Positions 42,603 through 51,994 of a stretch of DNA of 64,000 bases are shown in pieces. The DNA is from Spirochaetales bacterium (GTDB lineage Bacteria > Spirochaetota > Leptospiria > Leptospirales > Leptonemataceae), in contig JABTUL010000002.1 in NCBI GenBank assembly GCA_015075425.1, positions 372,001-436,000 on the forward strand, given 5' to 3'. Position 1 is the stretch's first letter; each line of letters starts with the position of its first letter. Position numbers and translations under genes: made by a program. The notes below the pieces were generated by a model, which was not told the origin of the DNA, did not search any database, and saw only the letters and a list, made by a program, of their open reading frames with translations.

Positions 42603-42610
42603 TTGCCTAA
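42595..42610. promoter_or_regulatory. Palindrome at the ArsR start, probable operator
   Basis: TTAGGCATTTGCCTAA has two perfect 6-bp arms around 4 bp and overlaps the repressor's start codon. It fits autorepression at the level of transcription or of ribosome access. Confidence 0.6.
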
Positions 42611-42706
42611 GTAAAGGCCGTGGCAGAAGAGTCAATCGATTTTCTTAATATAGCTCAGAATAAAGACCTTCACTTGACCCGGGCTCAGGCCCGGCATCGC
42701 TGACTT

Positions 42707-43933
42707 ATGAGTGATTTCCAGCAACCCTTGCCCCTTGAGACCATCAAGGAAAAATACCGCCGTTACATGCTGCCCAATTACAGCCCGGCCAATGTTGCTT
42801 TCTACTTTGGCCAGGGTGAGCTCCTGTATGATACAGAAAATAAACAGTATATAGACTTCCTGAGTGGTATATCCGTCACCAATCTGGGGCACGGAGAAGC
42901 AGACATTGTGGAGGCCATCCGTGAACAGGCCGAAAGGATATTGCACTCCAGTAATCTTTTTTACAATCAAGAGCAGGCCCTGCTTGCTGAGGCCCTGATC
43001 CAGCACTCCTTTCCCGGTCGTGTATTCTTCTGTAATTCCGGCACGGAGGCCAATGAAGCGGCATTCAAGCTGGCCCGCAGCCACGGCCAGAAGCGCAAAG
43101 GCGGTGCCAGTGAATTCGCAGTTCTTGAGAATAGTTTTCATGGCCGAACCATGGCGTCGATGAGTCTCACGGCCCAGTCCAAAGTTCAGTCGGGGTTTGG
43201 CCCGCTCCTTGAAGGTATCCATCGGATTGTACCGAATGATAAAGAAGGACTGGAGAAACTTTTTGAAGAACGCGGACCATCGCTTTGCGGGATGATCATT
43301 GAACTCATTCAGGGTGAAGCGGGCATCCGCCCGCTGGATCTGGCTTTTGTGAAACTCGTCCGGGAGCTATGTACGGAGCATGCTGTTCTTTTGATTGTGG
43401 ATGAAATCCAGACGGGCTTCGGGCGTACCGGTAAATTGTTCTGCTATGAACATGCAGGTATCCTTCCCGATGCTATGACCCTGGCCAAGGCTCTGGCCAA
43501 CGGCCTGCCGATGGGTGCTCTGGTGGTAGCTCTGGGCCATGAAGAATTGCTGACCGGAGGAATGCACGGTTCGACCTTTGGTGGCAACCACCTGGTTGCA
43601 CGTGTCGCTTATGAAACTTTGCGAATCATCGTGGGTCGGGATTTGATCAGCCATGCCAATGCTCTTTCGGAATATTTCTTCCGGCGATTGCGGTTGATCC
43701 AGGCGGAACTTCCGGAACTGATCAAAGAAGTGCGCGGTCTGGGTTTGCACATTGGTGTTGAGCTCAGTCGGCCGGGAAAAGAGATTGTGGGCGCCTGCCT
43801 TACTCAGGGCCTTGTGCTCAATTGTACAGCGGAAAAAGTTCTGCGCATTATGCCACCCCTCAATCTGTCTCTGGAAAATGCAGACACCGGCCTTTCGATT
43901 CTGGAACGAGTTTTTAAAGATCAGCCAACTTAA
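42707..43933 (+). CDS. argD: Acetylornithine/class III aminotransferase
   Basis: 408 residues. PLP class III motifs are DFLSGISVTNLGHG, VFFCNSGTEANEAAFKLAR, ENSFHGRTMASMSLT, LIVDEIQTGFGRTG and TLAKALANGLPMGA with the lysine, then GSTFGGNHLV. The length matches ArgD/AstC. It should transaminate N-acetylglutamate semialdehyde in arginine synthesis, but a related diamine substrate is possible as no other arg gene is near. Confidence 0.88.
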   Translation: MSDFQQPLPLETIKEKYRRYMLPNYSPANVAFYFGQGELLYDTENKQYIDFLSGISVTNLGHGEADIVEAIREQAERILHSSNLFYNQEQALLAEALIQHSFPGRVFFCNSGTEANEAAFKLARSHGQKRKGGASEFAVLENSFHGRTMASMSLTAQSKVQSGFGPLLEGIHRIVPNDKEGLEKLFEERGPSLCGMIIELIQGEAGIRPLDLAFVKLVRELCTEHAVLLIVDEIQTGFGRTGKLFCYEHAGILPDAMTLAKALANGLPMGALVVALGHEELLTGGMHGSTFGGNHLVARVAYETLRIIVGRDLISHANALSEYFFRRLRLIQAELPELIKEVRGLGLHIGVELSRPGKEIVGACLTQGLVLNCTAEKVLRIMPPLNLSLENADTGLSILERVFKDQPT

Positions 43934-44525
43934 AAATTAAGAATGACTGATCTTCAAGAAAACTATGTTCAGCAGTCAGGGCAAATCCGGCGCTTCGCAA
44001 ATCTGCCTGGATCCGTTCAGGCTCTGTGTGATGACCGGTCCAGATAGCAAAATTCGAGCCAGATTTCTTATAGTCAATGATTGCCAGAAGACCATTTCTT
44101 TTGAGAGCCGGTCGGAGGCCTGCAAAGTAGGCGCTGCGATCCTCCGGCAGGTGGTGGTAGACATTGCGACAGAATGCCAGATCAAGGGAAGCGGGAGCCA
44201 GGCCGGAGTTATCCGGGCTGGCCTGCACCGTTTGAATCCAGGTGAGGCCACGGCTTTCTGCCTGGCTGGCCACAAAAGCCAGGTATTCGGCATTCACATC
44301 CACGGCCAGAACCTGCCCTGTGGGACCGGTCGCTTCAGCAAACCGGTAGGAAAAGTAGCCTCCGCCGGAGCCGATGTCCGCAACGTTCCATCCCGGCTGG
44401 ATTTGCAGCACCCGGAGGATTTCTTCAGGCTGGCTATCAGCGCTCTGTGCTTCCCAGTTGAATATCCGGGGCATTATGGCTGAACACTGAATCGTGAAAA
44501 TGGCGGAAAGGAGCAGGAAGCGCAT
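43914..44525 (-). CDS. SAM-dependent methyltransferase with lipoprotein signal
   Basis: 203 residues. The N-terminus (MRFLLLSAIFTIQC) looks like a lipoprotein signal. The rest is a class I methyltransferase: WNVADIGSGGGYFSYRFAE (SAM-binding GxGxG), VLAVDVNAEYL, LDLAFCRNVYHHLPED and GLLAIIDYKKS. The lipobox is odd for an enzyme that needs cytosolic SAM, but similar families with predicted export are known. The 3' end overlaps argD by 20 bp. Confidence 0.8.
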   Translation of the reverse strand: MRFLLLSAIFTIQCSAIMPRIFNWEAQSADSQPEEILRVLQIQPGWNVADIGSGGGYFSYRFAEATGPTGQVLAVDVNAEYLAFVASQAESRGLTWIQTVQASPDNSGLAPASLDLAFCRNVYHHLPEDRSAYFAGLRPALKRNGLLAIIDYKKSGSNFAIWTGHHTEPERIQADLRSAGFALTAEHSFLEDQSFLIFKLADL

Positions 44526-44609
44526 GGATCAGTGCAAAAAGGTACTGTTATCTGTCAAAAAGAAATGCCGATCCTGTTTATGATTCGTCCAATAAGGTTG
44601 GAGGCTTCC

Positions 44610-45245
44610 ATGGGAACCTGGAGAGAAACCTTTCGCAAGCAGATCATCGATCTGGAGCGTTTTTTGGTCCAGAGACACCTGCATTTTTCTCCCGAGCAGG
44701 CCGTGTATTTGGCCGGAATGCTTTCCCGGTTGCAGGACAGGGAATGGATACAGGGTATCCAGCCGTATTTGCTTGAGTCCCCGCAGGCAATGGCAGAAAG
44801 AATCCGTCTCCACGAGCCTTATTTGGGACAGAACGCCCCCGTCTTTTTTGTTGCCCGGATCAACGGTGAATACTTAACCTTACGTATTATTACCGGACAG
44901 GCTCTGGTGATTGATCTGGAAAAAAATGTACCCCGCCGCTATTTCCTGATCGCCGCGCGTTACGCCGACAGGGCGGGACAGAATCACATGGCCGGTATCT
45001 ACCGCTTTGTAGGTTATCACTATGATGAAATCATATATTCTCTGATGCACTATTTGGATTTTCTTTCCCGTCAGGGAGACCGCATAGAAATTCCGCCGGA
45101 GCTCTGGCAACGGTTTGGCAAGCCGGATAACGAGCGCAACAATCGCAAAGAGGGCTGGGAGCGGATGGGCGTGCAGCCTTCACGGCGCACTCACATTAAC
45201 AGAGCAGAGTTCAATGATATGATTAACTTTGGTGGAGTCAATTGA
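44610..45245 (+). CDS. Unknown soluble protein
   Basis: 211 residues from ATG 44610 (MGTWRETFRKQII), where GGAGG sits about 6 nt upstream; the frame is open from 44532 but the longer start has no such site. No membrane segment or known motif; aromatic and charged residues are spread evenly. Its stop and that of the next gene are separated by 1 bp. Confidence 0.65.
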   Translation: MGTWRETFRKQIIDLERFLVQRHLHFSPEQAVYLAGMLSRLQDREWIQGIQPYLLESPQAMAERIRLHEPYLGQNAPVFFVARINGEYLTLRIITGQALVIDLEKNVPRRYFLIAARYADRAGQNHMAGIYRFVGYHYDEIIYSLMHYLDFLSRQGDRIEIPPELWQRFGKPDNERNNRKEGWERMGVQPSRRTHINRAEFNDMINFGGVN

Positions 45246-45246
45246 A

Positions 45247-45990
45247 TCAGGCCGGTTGAAAGAGTGCGTCGTACCAGTGCAGCTCAATGGCATTTACACC
45301 CTGATGCACGGCCTGGATTTGTTCATCACTGAGCTGGTTGAACAAGTCCAGCCCCGCCTTCATAATGCCCAGGCCGTGGTCAATGCCGGCCAGTTCAGAA
45401 GCAGAAAAAAGATCGGTCCTTTCCGCCATACGATTCCTTGCATCTTCCATAATACCCAGCGTGGTTCGGAGCAATTCCCGATTGGCCAGATCCAAAAATA
45501 GTTTATTGAGTTCTTTGCGGAATCGTTCAATCTCACGCCGGGGTATGCGCCGGACCAGCTCCTTGAATAAGTCGGTGTCCTGCACCTGTGCTACCGTCCA
45601 GCCAAGTTTCCGGGCTTCCTCTGTGAGTCTGTTTTCCAGCTTGCGTATGTCCACCACAGCCTCTGCTGTATGCAGTCCGGCGGACAGCGCTGAGGGAATG
45701 AGGGTGCCCAGCTTAAAAAGGGAGCGGCCCGCTGTCCCAATCAAGGCCAGCAATTTTCGTGGAGAAGCGATTACGTTTTTGAGTTCGGCAAAGGCACCGT
45801 CCAGGGCGGCACGTTCTGATGCTTCCGGATAGAGATGATTGAGAAAGAAAGCGCGCAACTGATAGACCGTGGCTTCTTCAATGGCAGCCAGTTGCAGTCC
45901 GGGAATCTTTTCCAGGTAGGCCAGATCATAGCGTTCGAGCAGCGATTGCCTGTAGGCCTGGATGACGGCTGCACGCAGGGACTCCTCCAT
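45247..45990 (-). CDS. Unknown helical protein with a central hydrophobic stretch
   Basis: 247 residues from ATG 45990. The middle (PRKLLALIGTAGRSLFKLGTLIPSALSAG) is hydrophobic and may enter a membrane; the rest is helical and charged. No recognised motif. It is convergent with the previous gene. Confidence 0.6.
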   Translation of the reverse strand: MEESLRAAVIQAYRQSLLERYDLAYLEKIPGLQLAAIEEATVYQLRAFFLNHLYPEASERAALDGAFAELKNVIASPRKLLALIGTAGRSLFKLGTLIPSALSAGLHTAEAVVDIRKLENRLTEEARKLGWTVAQVQDTDLFKELVRRIPRREIERFRKELNKLFLDLANRELLRTTLGIMEDARNRMAERTDLFSASELAGIDHGLGIMKAGLDLFNQLSDEQIQAVHQGVNAIELHWYDALFQPA

Positions 45991-46029
45991 GCGGTCTGAT
46001 CATTATCCGGGGCGAATCGGTCAAGAAAA

Positions 46030-47319
46030 TCACAGTCCGTAAATGGCCACTGCTTCCTTGCGGCCTTTCACTGTAGTTTCTGCCAGGAAGCGGCAATTCT
46101 TCTGGATGTCCCCGGCAAGGCTTAAGTAAACTTCCTGGCTGAAAAGAAGTCCGTTGCCATATTCCTTGCACAACGATTCGATACGGGCGGCAACATTGAC
46201 GGCGTCTCCGATTACAGTGTAATCTTTACGCTCAGCGCTACCAATGGAGCCGATAAAGACTTCTCCATAATGCAGCCCGATTCCATTGCGAATGGGCGGC
46301 ATCCCTCTTGCCGCACGATTTTCATTGAGTCTTTTAAGATTTCTTTGCATGTGGATGGCAGCGTTCAAAGCATTCTGGCAGGGATTCTCCAGTGGAATGG
46401 CCCCGCCAAAGACAGCCATCACAGCATCGCCAATGAATTTATCGATGGTCCCGGATTCAAAAACGATCGCTTCTGCCATGGAAGTGAAGTATTCATTCAG
46501 TTCTGCCACAAGGTCTTCCGGTGGTTTATTTTCTGAGTGGGAGGTAAAGTCGCGGATGTCGCAAAAAAGCACGGCCAGTTTCTTCTTTTCCCCGGCGGAA
46601 TCGGTGCTGGCAGTTACTTTTTCGCGAATTTCCGGTGATACATACAGACCAAACAAACGGTTGATCGTATTTTTTTCCTGTTCTTTTTGAATGGAGTCGA
46701 TGATGAGCTGCTTTACATGCAGACCGATGTAACCCACAGTCAGGCCCGTCATAACTATCATGAGGGGCCGGAAAAAATAGAACATGGGTTCAGTCAGATC
46801 CTGTTTGAAATAGGGATCCGGATGCGCAATCAGGGCAACTTGAGGTAGACTCAGAAAGATTGCCAGCAGGTACTGGGTTGCTGCAAAAATGCCAGTCCAT
46901 AAAGATAATCTAAAATCAAAGGAGAATCCCGTAATGACGATTAAAAAGAAATACAAATACCCGGCCGGTCCGTTCAGATAGGTGGCAGTTCCGGCAGGAA
47001 GGAGAAAGAAGGCCATTACGTAGATAGTTGTGGGAATGGTGGCAAAACCCATCATGGCTGCGTACTTCCAGATTCCCTGAATTTTGCCTCTGCGGGCCAG
47101 GATATACACCAGTAGAGAATAGATCCCTCCGATCATCGTCCAGAGGATCGGAACTTCAATACCGTGCGATATTCCCAGTTGCATCGATAGATAGAGAGGA
47201 ATGGTGCTACCAAAGGCCATAAGCGCAGCAGCCAGGCTCCCTTTCTTTAAGGTGGCGTTGACCTGTATGGCAATGAGATGTTCGATTTCTGTAGCGGTGG
47301 ATTCAGAATTCGTTTTCAT
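46030..47319 (-). CDS. Membrane-bound class III adenylate/guanylate cyclase
   Basis: 429 residues. Six hydrophobic segments fill residues 30-200. The catalytic domain follows: LAVLFCDIRDFTSHSE (first metal Asp), FIGDAVMAVFGG (second metal Asp), GIGLHYGEVFIGSIGS and VIGDAVNVAARIESL (Asn and Arg). A short linker helix (RLFGLYVSPEIREKV) precedes it. It makes cAMP or cGMP in the cytosol in response to a membrane or lipid signal. This cyclase type is common in Leptospira. Confidence 0.92.
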   Translation of the reverse strand: MKTNSESTATEIEHLIAIQVNATLKKGSLAAALMAFGSTIPLYLSMQLGISHGIEVPILWTMIGGIYSLLVYILARRGKIQGIWKYAAMMGFATIPTTIYVMAFFLLPAGTATYLNGPAGYLYFFLIVITGFSFDFRLSLWTGIFAATQYLLAIFLSLPQVALIAHPDPYFKQDLTEPMFYFFRPLMIVMTGLTVGYIGLHVKQLIIDSIQKEQEKNTINRLFGLYVSPEIREKVTASTDSAGEKKKLAVLFCDIRDFTSHSENKPPEDLVAELNEYFTSMAEAIVFESGTIDKFIGDAVMAVFGGAIPLENPCQNALNAAIHMQRNLKRLNENRAARGMPPIRNGIGLHYGEVFIGSIGSAERKDYTVIGDAVNVAARIESLCKEYGNGLLFSQEVYLSLAGDIQKNCRFLAETTVKGRKEAVAIYGL

Positions 47320-47366
47320 GGGTTAACAACCGGGGCGGCCGGTCCGCAGGCTGTCAAGAGCTTAGA

Positions 47367-48428
47367 ATGGCTTTGCGCACCCGGGAAAATGATTGCCCTG
47401 GACAGGCAGGTCCATCAACTGGAAGTGTGATTGTCCGGGCTGATTTACCCGATGAAAAGCTGGATCAGGCGCTCAGACCACAGCTGCTTGCGGATTTCAC
47501 CGGGCAGCGGGACCTGCGTCGGCGGCTCAAGGTTTCCATTGATGCAGCGCGGATCCGTAAGTCGCCGCTGGATCATGTGCTCTTTTCCGGCCCGCCGGGA
47601 CTCGGTAAGACTACGCTCGCTGCTATCATCGCTCGTGAGATGGGCAGCCATTTTCATTCAACCAGCGCTCCGGCGCTCAGCAGGCCCGGAGATCTGGCAA
47701 AAATCCTGACCACCCTGGAAACGGGCGATGTCCTTTTCATAGATGAAATCCATCGGCTTAACCGGATCTGTGAAGAGATCCTTTATCCTGCCATGGAGGA
47801 TGGCTTTATTGATTTGATTGTTGGTGAAGGTGCTCTGGCGCAGAGTATCAAATTGCAACTCAAGCCATTTACTCTGGTCGGGGCAACAACACGTGTGGGC
47901 ATGCTTACCTCACCGCTCAAAAGCCGCTTTGGAATAGAACTGAAACTGGAATTCTATCCTCCGGAGGATTTAAGCTCAATATTGCATCGCTCAGCGTCCC
48001 TGCTTGAGCTGCAACTTGATCCAGAGGCCAGTCTGATCCTTGCCCGTCGTGCGCGAATGACTCCCCGTATCGCCAACCGTTTGCTCAAGCGTGTGCGCGA
48101 CTATGCCACTGTGGCCGGGCTGAATCGGATAACGGCAGAATTTGCCGGTGAATGTCTGGAGCAACTTGGCGTGGATGAAATGGGTCTTATCGAAACGGAT
48201 CGCCGGTTGCTTTCTTTGATGCTGGACCGCTACGGTGGAGGACCTGTAGGATTGCGCACTCTGGCAGCTCTGGTGGATGAGGACGAACGGACAATTGAGG
48301 AAGATCACGAACCGTTCATGCTGCGCGCCGGACTCTGGGAGAAAACGCCGCAGGGACGCCGGGCCACGGAGCTGGCTGCCCGCCATCTGGGCCTTGAATT
48401 CCCATTGCTACAAAAGCAGCTTTTCTAA
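47367..48428 (+). CDS. ruvB: Holliday junction branch migration ATPase RuvB
   Basis: 353 residues. Walker A is FSGPPGLGKTTLA near residue 75, Walker B LFIDEIHRLNR near 128, and sensor 1 is LVGATTRVGML; sensor 2 lies in ARMTPRIANRLLKRVRD. The winged-helix C-terminal domain contains GGGPVGLRTLA. It pulls DNA through RuvA at Holliday junctions. Its ruvA and ruvC partners are not in the window. It lies apart from any recombination operon. Confidence 0.95.
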   Translation: MALRTRENDCPGQAGPSTGSVIVRADLPDEKLDQALRPQLLADFTGQRDLRRRLKVSIDAARIRKSPLDHVLFSGPPGLGKTTLAAIIAREMGSHFHSTSAPALSRPGDLAKILTTLETGDVLFIDEIHRLNRICEEILYPAMEDGFIDLIVGEGALAQSIKLQLKPFTLVGATTRVGMLTSPLKSRFGIELKLEFYPPEDLSSILHRSASLLELQLDPEASLILARRARMTPRIANRLLKRVRDYATVAGLNRITAEFAGECLEQLGVDEMGLIETDRRLLSLMLDRYGGGPVGLRTLAALVDEDERTIEEDHEPFMLRAGLWEKTPQGRRATELAARHLGLEFPLLQKQLF

Positions 48429-48456
48429 AAAGAAAGCTCTGACTGAAAGCAAATTT

Positions 48457-48804
48457 TTACTCAGTTTTTCCGTGGATGGCTTTCTGCAAATGCTGCAGAC
48501 GTTGAACAGCACGCCGGCATTCTTCCTCCGATCTTCCGGAAGCCTGCGCCTGAAAAAGGATCGAGCCGTCTTCCTTACGGCGATTGCAGACCAGAAGGCT
48601 GCCGGCCCCGACCTGATCGCGGACCAGACAGCTGAGTCCCTGCTTTTCCAGTCGAGTTTTCAAATTCTGCGGGGAATGTTCCTCTCCTGCCTCCTTGAGC
48701 GGGATGCAATTTCCGCGACCGGTCCCGGGTGCTGTGGCAAAAACATAAGATCCTGAGGCACAGCTCAGCATAAAAAAAACAGGCAAAAATCTTACGATAT
48801 TCAT
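48457..48804 (-). CDS. Small Cys-rich lipoprotein
   Basis: 115 residues. Signal and lipobox (LPVFFMLSC) are followed by three or four further Cys (RGNCIPL, GLSCLVRD, LLVCNRR, EEECRRA), likely disulfide-paired in the periplasm. It starts at ATG 48804, overlapping the sixA-type gene's stop (ATGA). Function unknown. Confidence 0.7.
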   Translation of the reverse strand: MNIVRFLPVFFMLSCASGSYVFATAPGTGRGNCIPLKEAGEEHSPQNLKTRLEKQGLSCLVRDQVGAGSLLVCNRRKEDGSILFQAQASGRSEEECRRAVQRLQHLQKAIHGKTE

Positions 48805-49286
48805 ATTTTTTTTCCTCTGGCAACTTGACGCAACATTCGCGGTGGAAAAAGTCCGGTAAGCACAGACCGTTTTTCATCATACTCCAGCATGGCCACGGAT
48901 GCTTTTTTGATTTCGATGCGGATTTCGCCACCGGTGAAGCTCTGGATAGCCCGTGACAGGTCCGGTTCATGACCTACAATGGCGATGGCCGAGTCATGCA
49001 GATTGCGCAGGGTACGCTGGTATTCCAGCGGCTCGGCACCAGGATTTAAGGCAGCCATTGTCTGAGCTTCTTTTCCATAGTAGCCGGCTAAAATCTCGGC
49101 GGTCATCCTTGACCGTCGGGCCGCAGAACTGATAATCCGGTCAAGGTTTCCGACCAGCACCCGCAAGCCCTGGAATGTCCGGTGTGCTTTAGAGATTCCC
49201 TCCTCTGTAAGAGGCCGTTCAAGGTCCGGGCCGGCAAAAGCGGCTGCATCCTCTGCAATACCGTGTCGAATCAGATAGAGCTCCAT
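48801..49286 (-). CDS. SixA-type histidine phosphatase
   Basis: 161 residues. LYLIRHGIAEDAAAF (RHG, residues 7-9) and SSAARRSRMTAEILA, then IVGHEPDLSRAIQ (second His) give the phosphoglycerate mutase-like fold of SixA. It may dephosphorylate phosphohistidine in a phosphotransfer protein such as PTS Npr, as E. coli SixA does. It is coupled to the lipoprotein gene. Confidence 0.87.
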   Translation of the reverse strand: MELYLIRHGIAEDAAAFAGPDLERPLTEEGISKAHRTFQGLRVLVGNLDRIISSAARRSRMTAEILAGYYGKEAQTMAALNPGAEPLEYQRTLRNLHDSAIAIVGHEPDLSRAIQSFTGGEIRIEIKKASVAMLEYDEKRSVLTGLFPPRMLRQVARGKKI

Positions 49287-49300
49287 CCCTGTCGCAGTAT

Positions 49301-50056
49301 TTGACTGGAAAGCCAGAATGTCATCAGTTTTTGTGCGATATGTGGCAAAAAATCAAGGCCAGCGTCGACACGCACCTGATAAAACCCTTCAGGGAATCGC
49401 AGGCGCCGGTTCGGGAAATCTGTCTGGGGTCTTCCGTTGGTTTCTTCTGGGGGTTAACTCCACTGGTTGGCGCGCAGATGGCACTGGTTTTTGGAAACTG
49501 GGTCCTTTTCCGCATGTTGCGCCTGCGCTTCAGTTTACCCATCGGTCTTGCCCTTGTCTGGCTCACCAATCCTGTGACCATGCCCCTTTTTTATTATACT
49601 TTTTATATTACAGGTGTTTTCTTTTTCCGGACTCTGGGATTTGAGACGGAATTGATCTCCAGAGCTGTTTTTACCAGACAGATAGAGGTGGCTTCAGCCA
49701 TGGACACGATCGACGGTTTGATGCACTGGATCCGTTTTATGATCGTTGACCTGGGATGGCCCATGTTGATTGGCAGCTTCGTGTTTGGCGCTCCGTTTAC
49801 TATCGGTTCGTATCCAGTAACAAAAATTCTGGTGAATCGCTACCGGACTGCGAAGGCAAGGGCTATGGGCCTGAGTCTGGCAGAATGGGAAACCAGATAT
49901 GTCCATGCGGAAAAAATGGAAGATCTGGTTGCGAGCCCCGGACACCAGATCGAGGAACCGGTGGCGCAAATCCACACAGCCCTGGTCCCCGAGCGGAAGT
50001 CCCGGCGACGGCGGTTGCGCAAAACTACGGCAGGACGGCGTTCAAGTCGTCGATGA
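49301..50056 (+). CDS. DUF2062 membrane protein
   Basis: 251 residues from TTG 49301, or about 238 from ATG 49340 (MWQKIKASVDTHL). DUF2062 motifs: FWGLTPLVGAQMALVFG, LVWLTNPVTMPLFYYTFYITG in segments, and a final helix (WPMLIGSFVFGAPFTIG). A basic tail (RKSRRRRLRKTTAGRRSSRR) ends the protein. The function of the family is unknown. It overlaps the next gene by 32 bp. Confidence 0.82.
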   Translation: MTGKPECHQFLCDMWQKIKASVDTHLIKPFRESQAPVREICLGSSVGFFWGLTPLVGAQMALVFGNWVLFRMLRLRFSLPIGLALVWLTNPVTMPLFYYTFYITGVFFFRTLGFETELISRAVFTRQIEVASAMDTIDGLMHWIRFMIVDLGWPMLIGSFVFGAPFTIGSYPVTKILVNRYRTAKARAMGLSLAEWETRYVHAEKMEDLVASPGHQIEEPVAQIHTALVPERKSRRRRLRKTTAGRRSSRR

Positions 50057-51890
50057 AAGCCCGTGCTTCGGAACGGCTGAATTCTTTTTCTGGCCGGTCG
50101 TTCCGTTCAAGGAGGGTGAGCCGGCGTGCCGGTGCGGAATAGATCCATTTACGTTTCCCGTAGATGAGTCCTGTGTAATCGGTATTGGTCCAGCTGCGCA
50201 GAACAAGGTTCAGGTTGTAAGCCGGGTCAAAGAGGCTGCGTCCGTGTAGCGGAGCTTCCAGGGGCAGTCCAAAGAGATCGGCCAGTGTGGGCCATACATC
50301 AAGTATTGTGCCTTCATCCGGCAGATCGCCAAAAAGATGACGGAACTGCGGGCTGTACATAGCAAAAGGAATCTGAATTTCTGTATTGTAGAGGGAAAAA
50401 TCGTGCATGATGAAACCATGTTCACCAAAGGACTCTCCGTGGTCGGAAAGTAGAATAGCAAAGGTGCTTTCGTTTCGCTCTTTCAGGAAATCCAGCAATT
50501 CATCAGAAAGTTCCATGGCGTAATCGATGGCATTGCGATGTCTGCCCCGGCCATCCTCAGTCGAAAACCGATTCATCTGCCGCCCGGGCAGGGCCGGATA
50601 GGGATGATGCGAGTTGGTGTATACAATGGTTAAAAAGACAGGCTTTCTTTCCTGCTCAACGATTTCTCTGGCCTCCTGGATGAGCAGGCGATCGTCCATG
50701 CCCCACCAGAAGAGTTTATCGCGCTTGTATTTCCGTTTGAGGCGCGCCATGTCCATATTTTCCATTTGCAGTGCATCCAGCATGGTATGTTCTTTATCAA
50801 ATCGCGAGTCTCCGCCGTACAGGTAGATCGTCCGGAATCCCTTTTTAGCCAGACTTCCGGGAAGGGAACTTTGCACATCAATGGCCGGAAAATTTTCCTG
50901 AGCACGTCGACTGCTATGAAGTCCGGTGAACAGGCTGTAGTGTGAATTAGAACTGTGCGGCACGGGAACAAAGAAATCTTTAATGCTCAGCGATTCCTTA
51001 CTTTTGCCAAAATAGCGACTCCGGTTTACATCTACGAATTCCTGCCTTGCCGATTCAAGTATAAAGATGACGAAAACGCGGGGCAGGGGAAGCTGAAACC
51101 CGAATCTCTTTTGAAAGAAAAACTCCGGTCGTTTCTTTTGCGGACGGATGTCTTCACGTCCTGGCCAATCGGCTGGATGTGCAGAATCTTCCTCCTTACC
51201 TGTCCTGAGCAGTGCGGCGTGCAGGTCCAGCTGAACTGCAAGAAAGAGTAAAACCGCAGCTGCGGTCTGGAAAGCCCGGGCCTGCCAGGTGGAGAATCGG
51301 AGCGGCCGGCTTTCCTTTTTTTCCAGCACCAGAAAGAAGAGCGGAATGAAAGCGCCGGCGGCAAAAACCCAGGCGGCCGCTGCCACTTCTCGTAGAACGG
51401 ACGGTGCCTGCGATAGCAAAGACAGGTGTTCCATGAGGAAAAGGAGGACCTGCCCGTCCGTCTGGATCTGCAACGTGTGCCAGACAATAAATCGCAGCAG
51501 AAAAAAAAGGGTAACTGCGCCCGTGAGGATGGCAGCCGCCCACCGGCCGTAGGGGACTCTGGACAAAAAGGTCTGTTGTGTATGCCAGAGGACGCGGGCA
51601 AAAAGAAGTAACCCCGTCAGGTTCATGAGGGATGCAAGGGTGAGGTCGAGATCGTGCCAGCCGCGTAAGAAAAAGTACTGTAGTGAAGGGGATAGATAGG
51701 CCCTGTAGCAGAGGTCGGCACCGCTATGGCTGTAAGCCAGCAGTGCAAGTAGCCACATACTGCTCTTTACCGGGGTGAGGCTGTTTTTCCCGGCAATGGA
51801 AGTCCCGGGCCGGGTCCGATTCATTCCGGCCTGGTTTTGCTTTTGCCTCAGCCGGGCCCGGTTCTTTCTCTCCCGCCGTTTGGATCCCAC
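50025..51890 (-). CDS. Membrane-anchored sulfatase/phosphoglycerol transferase-like protein
   Basis: 621 residues from GTG 51890; ATG 51824 is an alternative. Five hydrophobic segments fill the first 230 residues. The extracellular alkaline phosphatase-like domain has FVIFILESARQEFVD, with a Ser at the nucleophile position, PHSSNSHYSLFTG, SHHPYPALPG and ILLSDHGESFGEHGF (metal-binding Asp-His). The layout matches LtaS/EptA-like transferases that modify envelope lipids or polysaccharides. Substrate unknown. Confidence 0.85.
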   Translation of the reverse strand: MGSKRRERKNRARLRQKQNQAGMNRTRPGTSIAGKNSLTPVKSSMWLLALLAYSHSGADLCYRAYLSPSLQYFFLRGWHDLDLTLASLMNLTGLLLFARVLWHTQQTFLSRVPYGRWAAAILTGAVTLFFLLRFIVWHTLQIQTDGQVLLFLMEHLSLLSQAPSVLREVAAAAWVFAAGAFIPLFFLVLEKKESRPLRFSTWQARAFQTAAAVLLFLAVQLDLHAALLRTGKEEDSAHPADWPGREDIRPQKKRPEFFFQKRFGFQLPLPRVFVIFILESARQEFVDVNRSRYFGKSKESLSIKDFFVPVPHSSNSHYSLFTGLHSSRRAQENFPAIDVQSSLPGSLAKKGFRTIYLYGGDSRFDKEHTMLDALQMENMDMARLKRKYKRDKLFWWGMDDRLLIQEAREIVEQERKPVFLTIVYTNSHHPYPALPGRQMNRFSTEDGRGRHRNAIDYAMELSDELLDFLKERNESTFAILLSDHGESFGEHGFIMHDFSLYNTEIQIPFAMYSPQFRHLFGDLPDEGTILDVWPTLADLFGLPLEAPLHGRSLFDPAYNLNLVLRSWTNTDYTGLIYGKRKWIYSAPARRLTLLERNDRPEKEFSRSEARAFIDDLNAVLP

Positions 51891-51927
51891 AGGCCAGTTC
51901 TAAAGGCCCCGTTCAAAATACAATTTT

Positions 51928-51956
51928 TTCACAACTGTGTCATAATTCTGTAACCT
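51928..51956 (+). promoter_or_regulatory. Possible promoter of the OlsB-like gene
   Basis: TTCACA (51928-51933), 17 bp, then TAACCT (51951-51956). GGAGGT sits just before the ATG at 51995. The -10 is weak, so the call is tentative. Confidence 0.35.
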
Positions 51957-51994
51957 CACTCTGGTAGGTTCGGACCAACATACGGAGGTAACAG

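Noticed and set aside
42632-43222. A 196-codon minus-strand frame opposite argD
   Set aside because: The argD plus-strand frame has all PLP-enzyme motifs; the antisense frame is a shadow.
48417-48456. Terminator between ruvB and the small lipoprotein gene
   Set aside because: The stem AGCTTT/AAAGCT is weak with a bulge and no adjacent T run; not enough to call.
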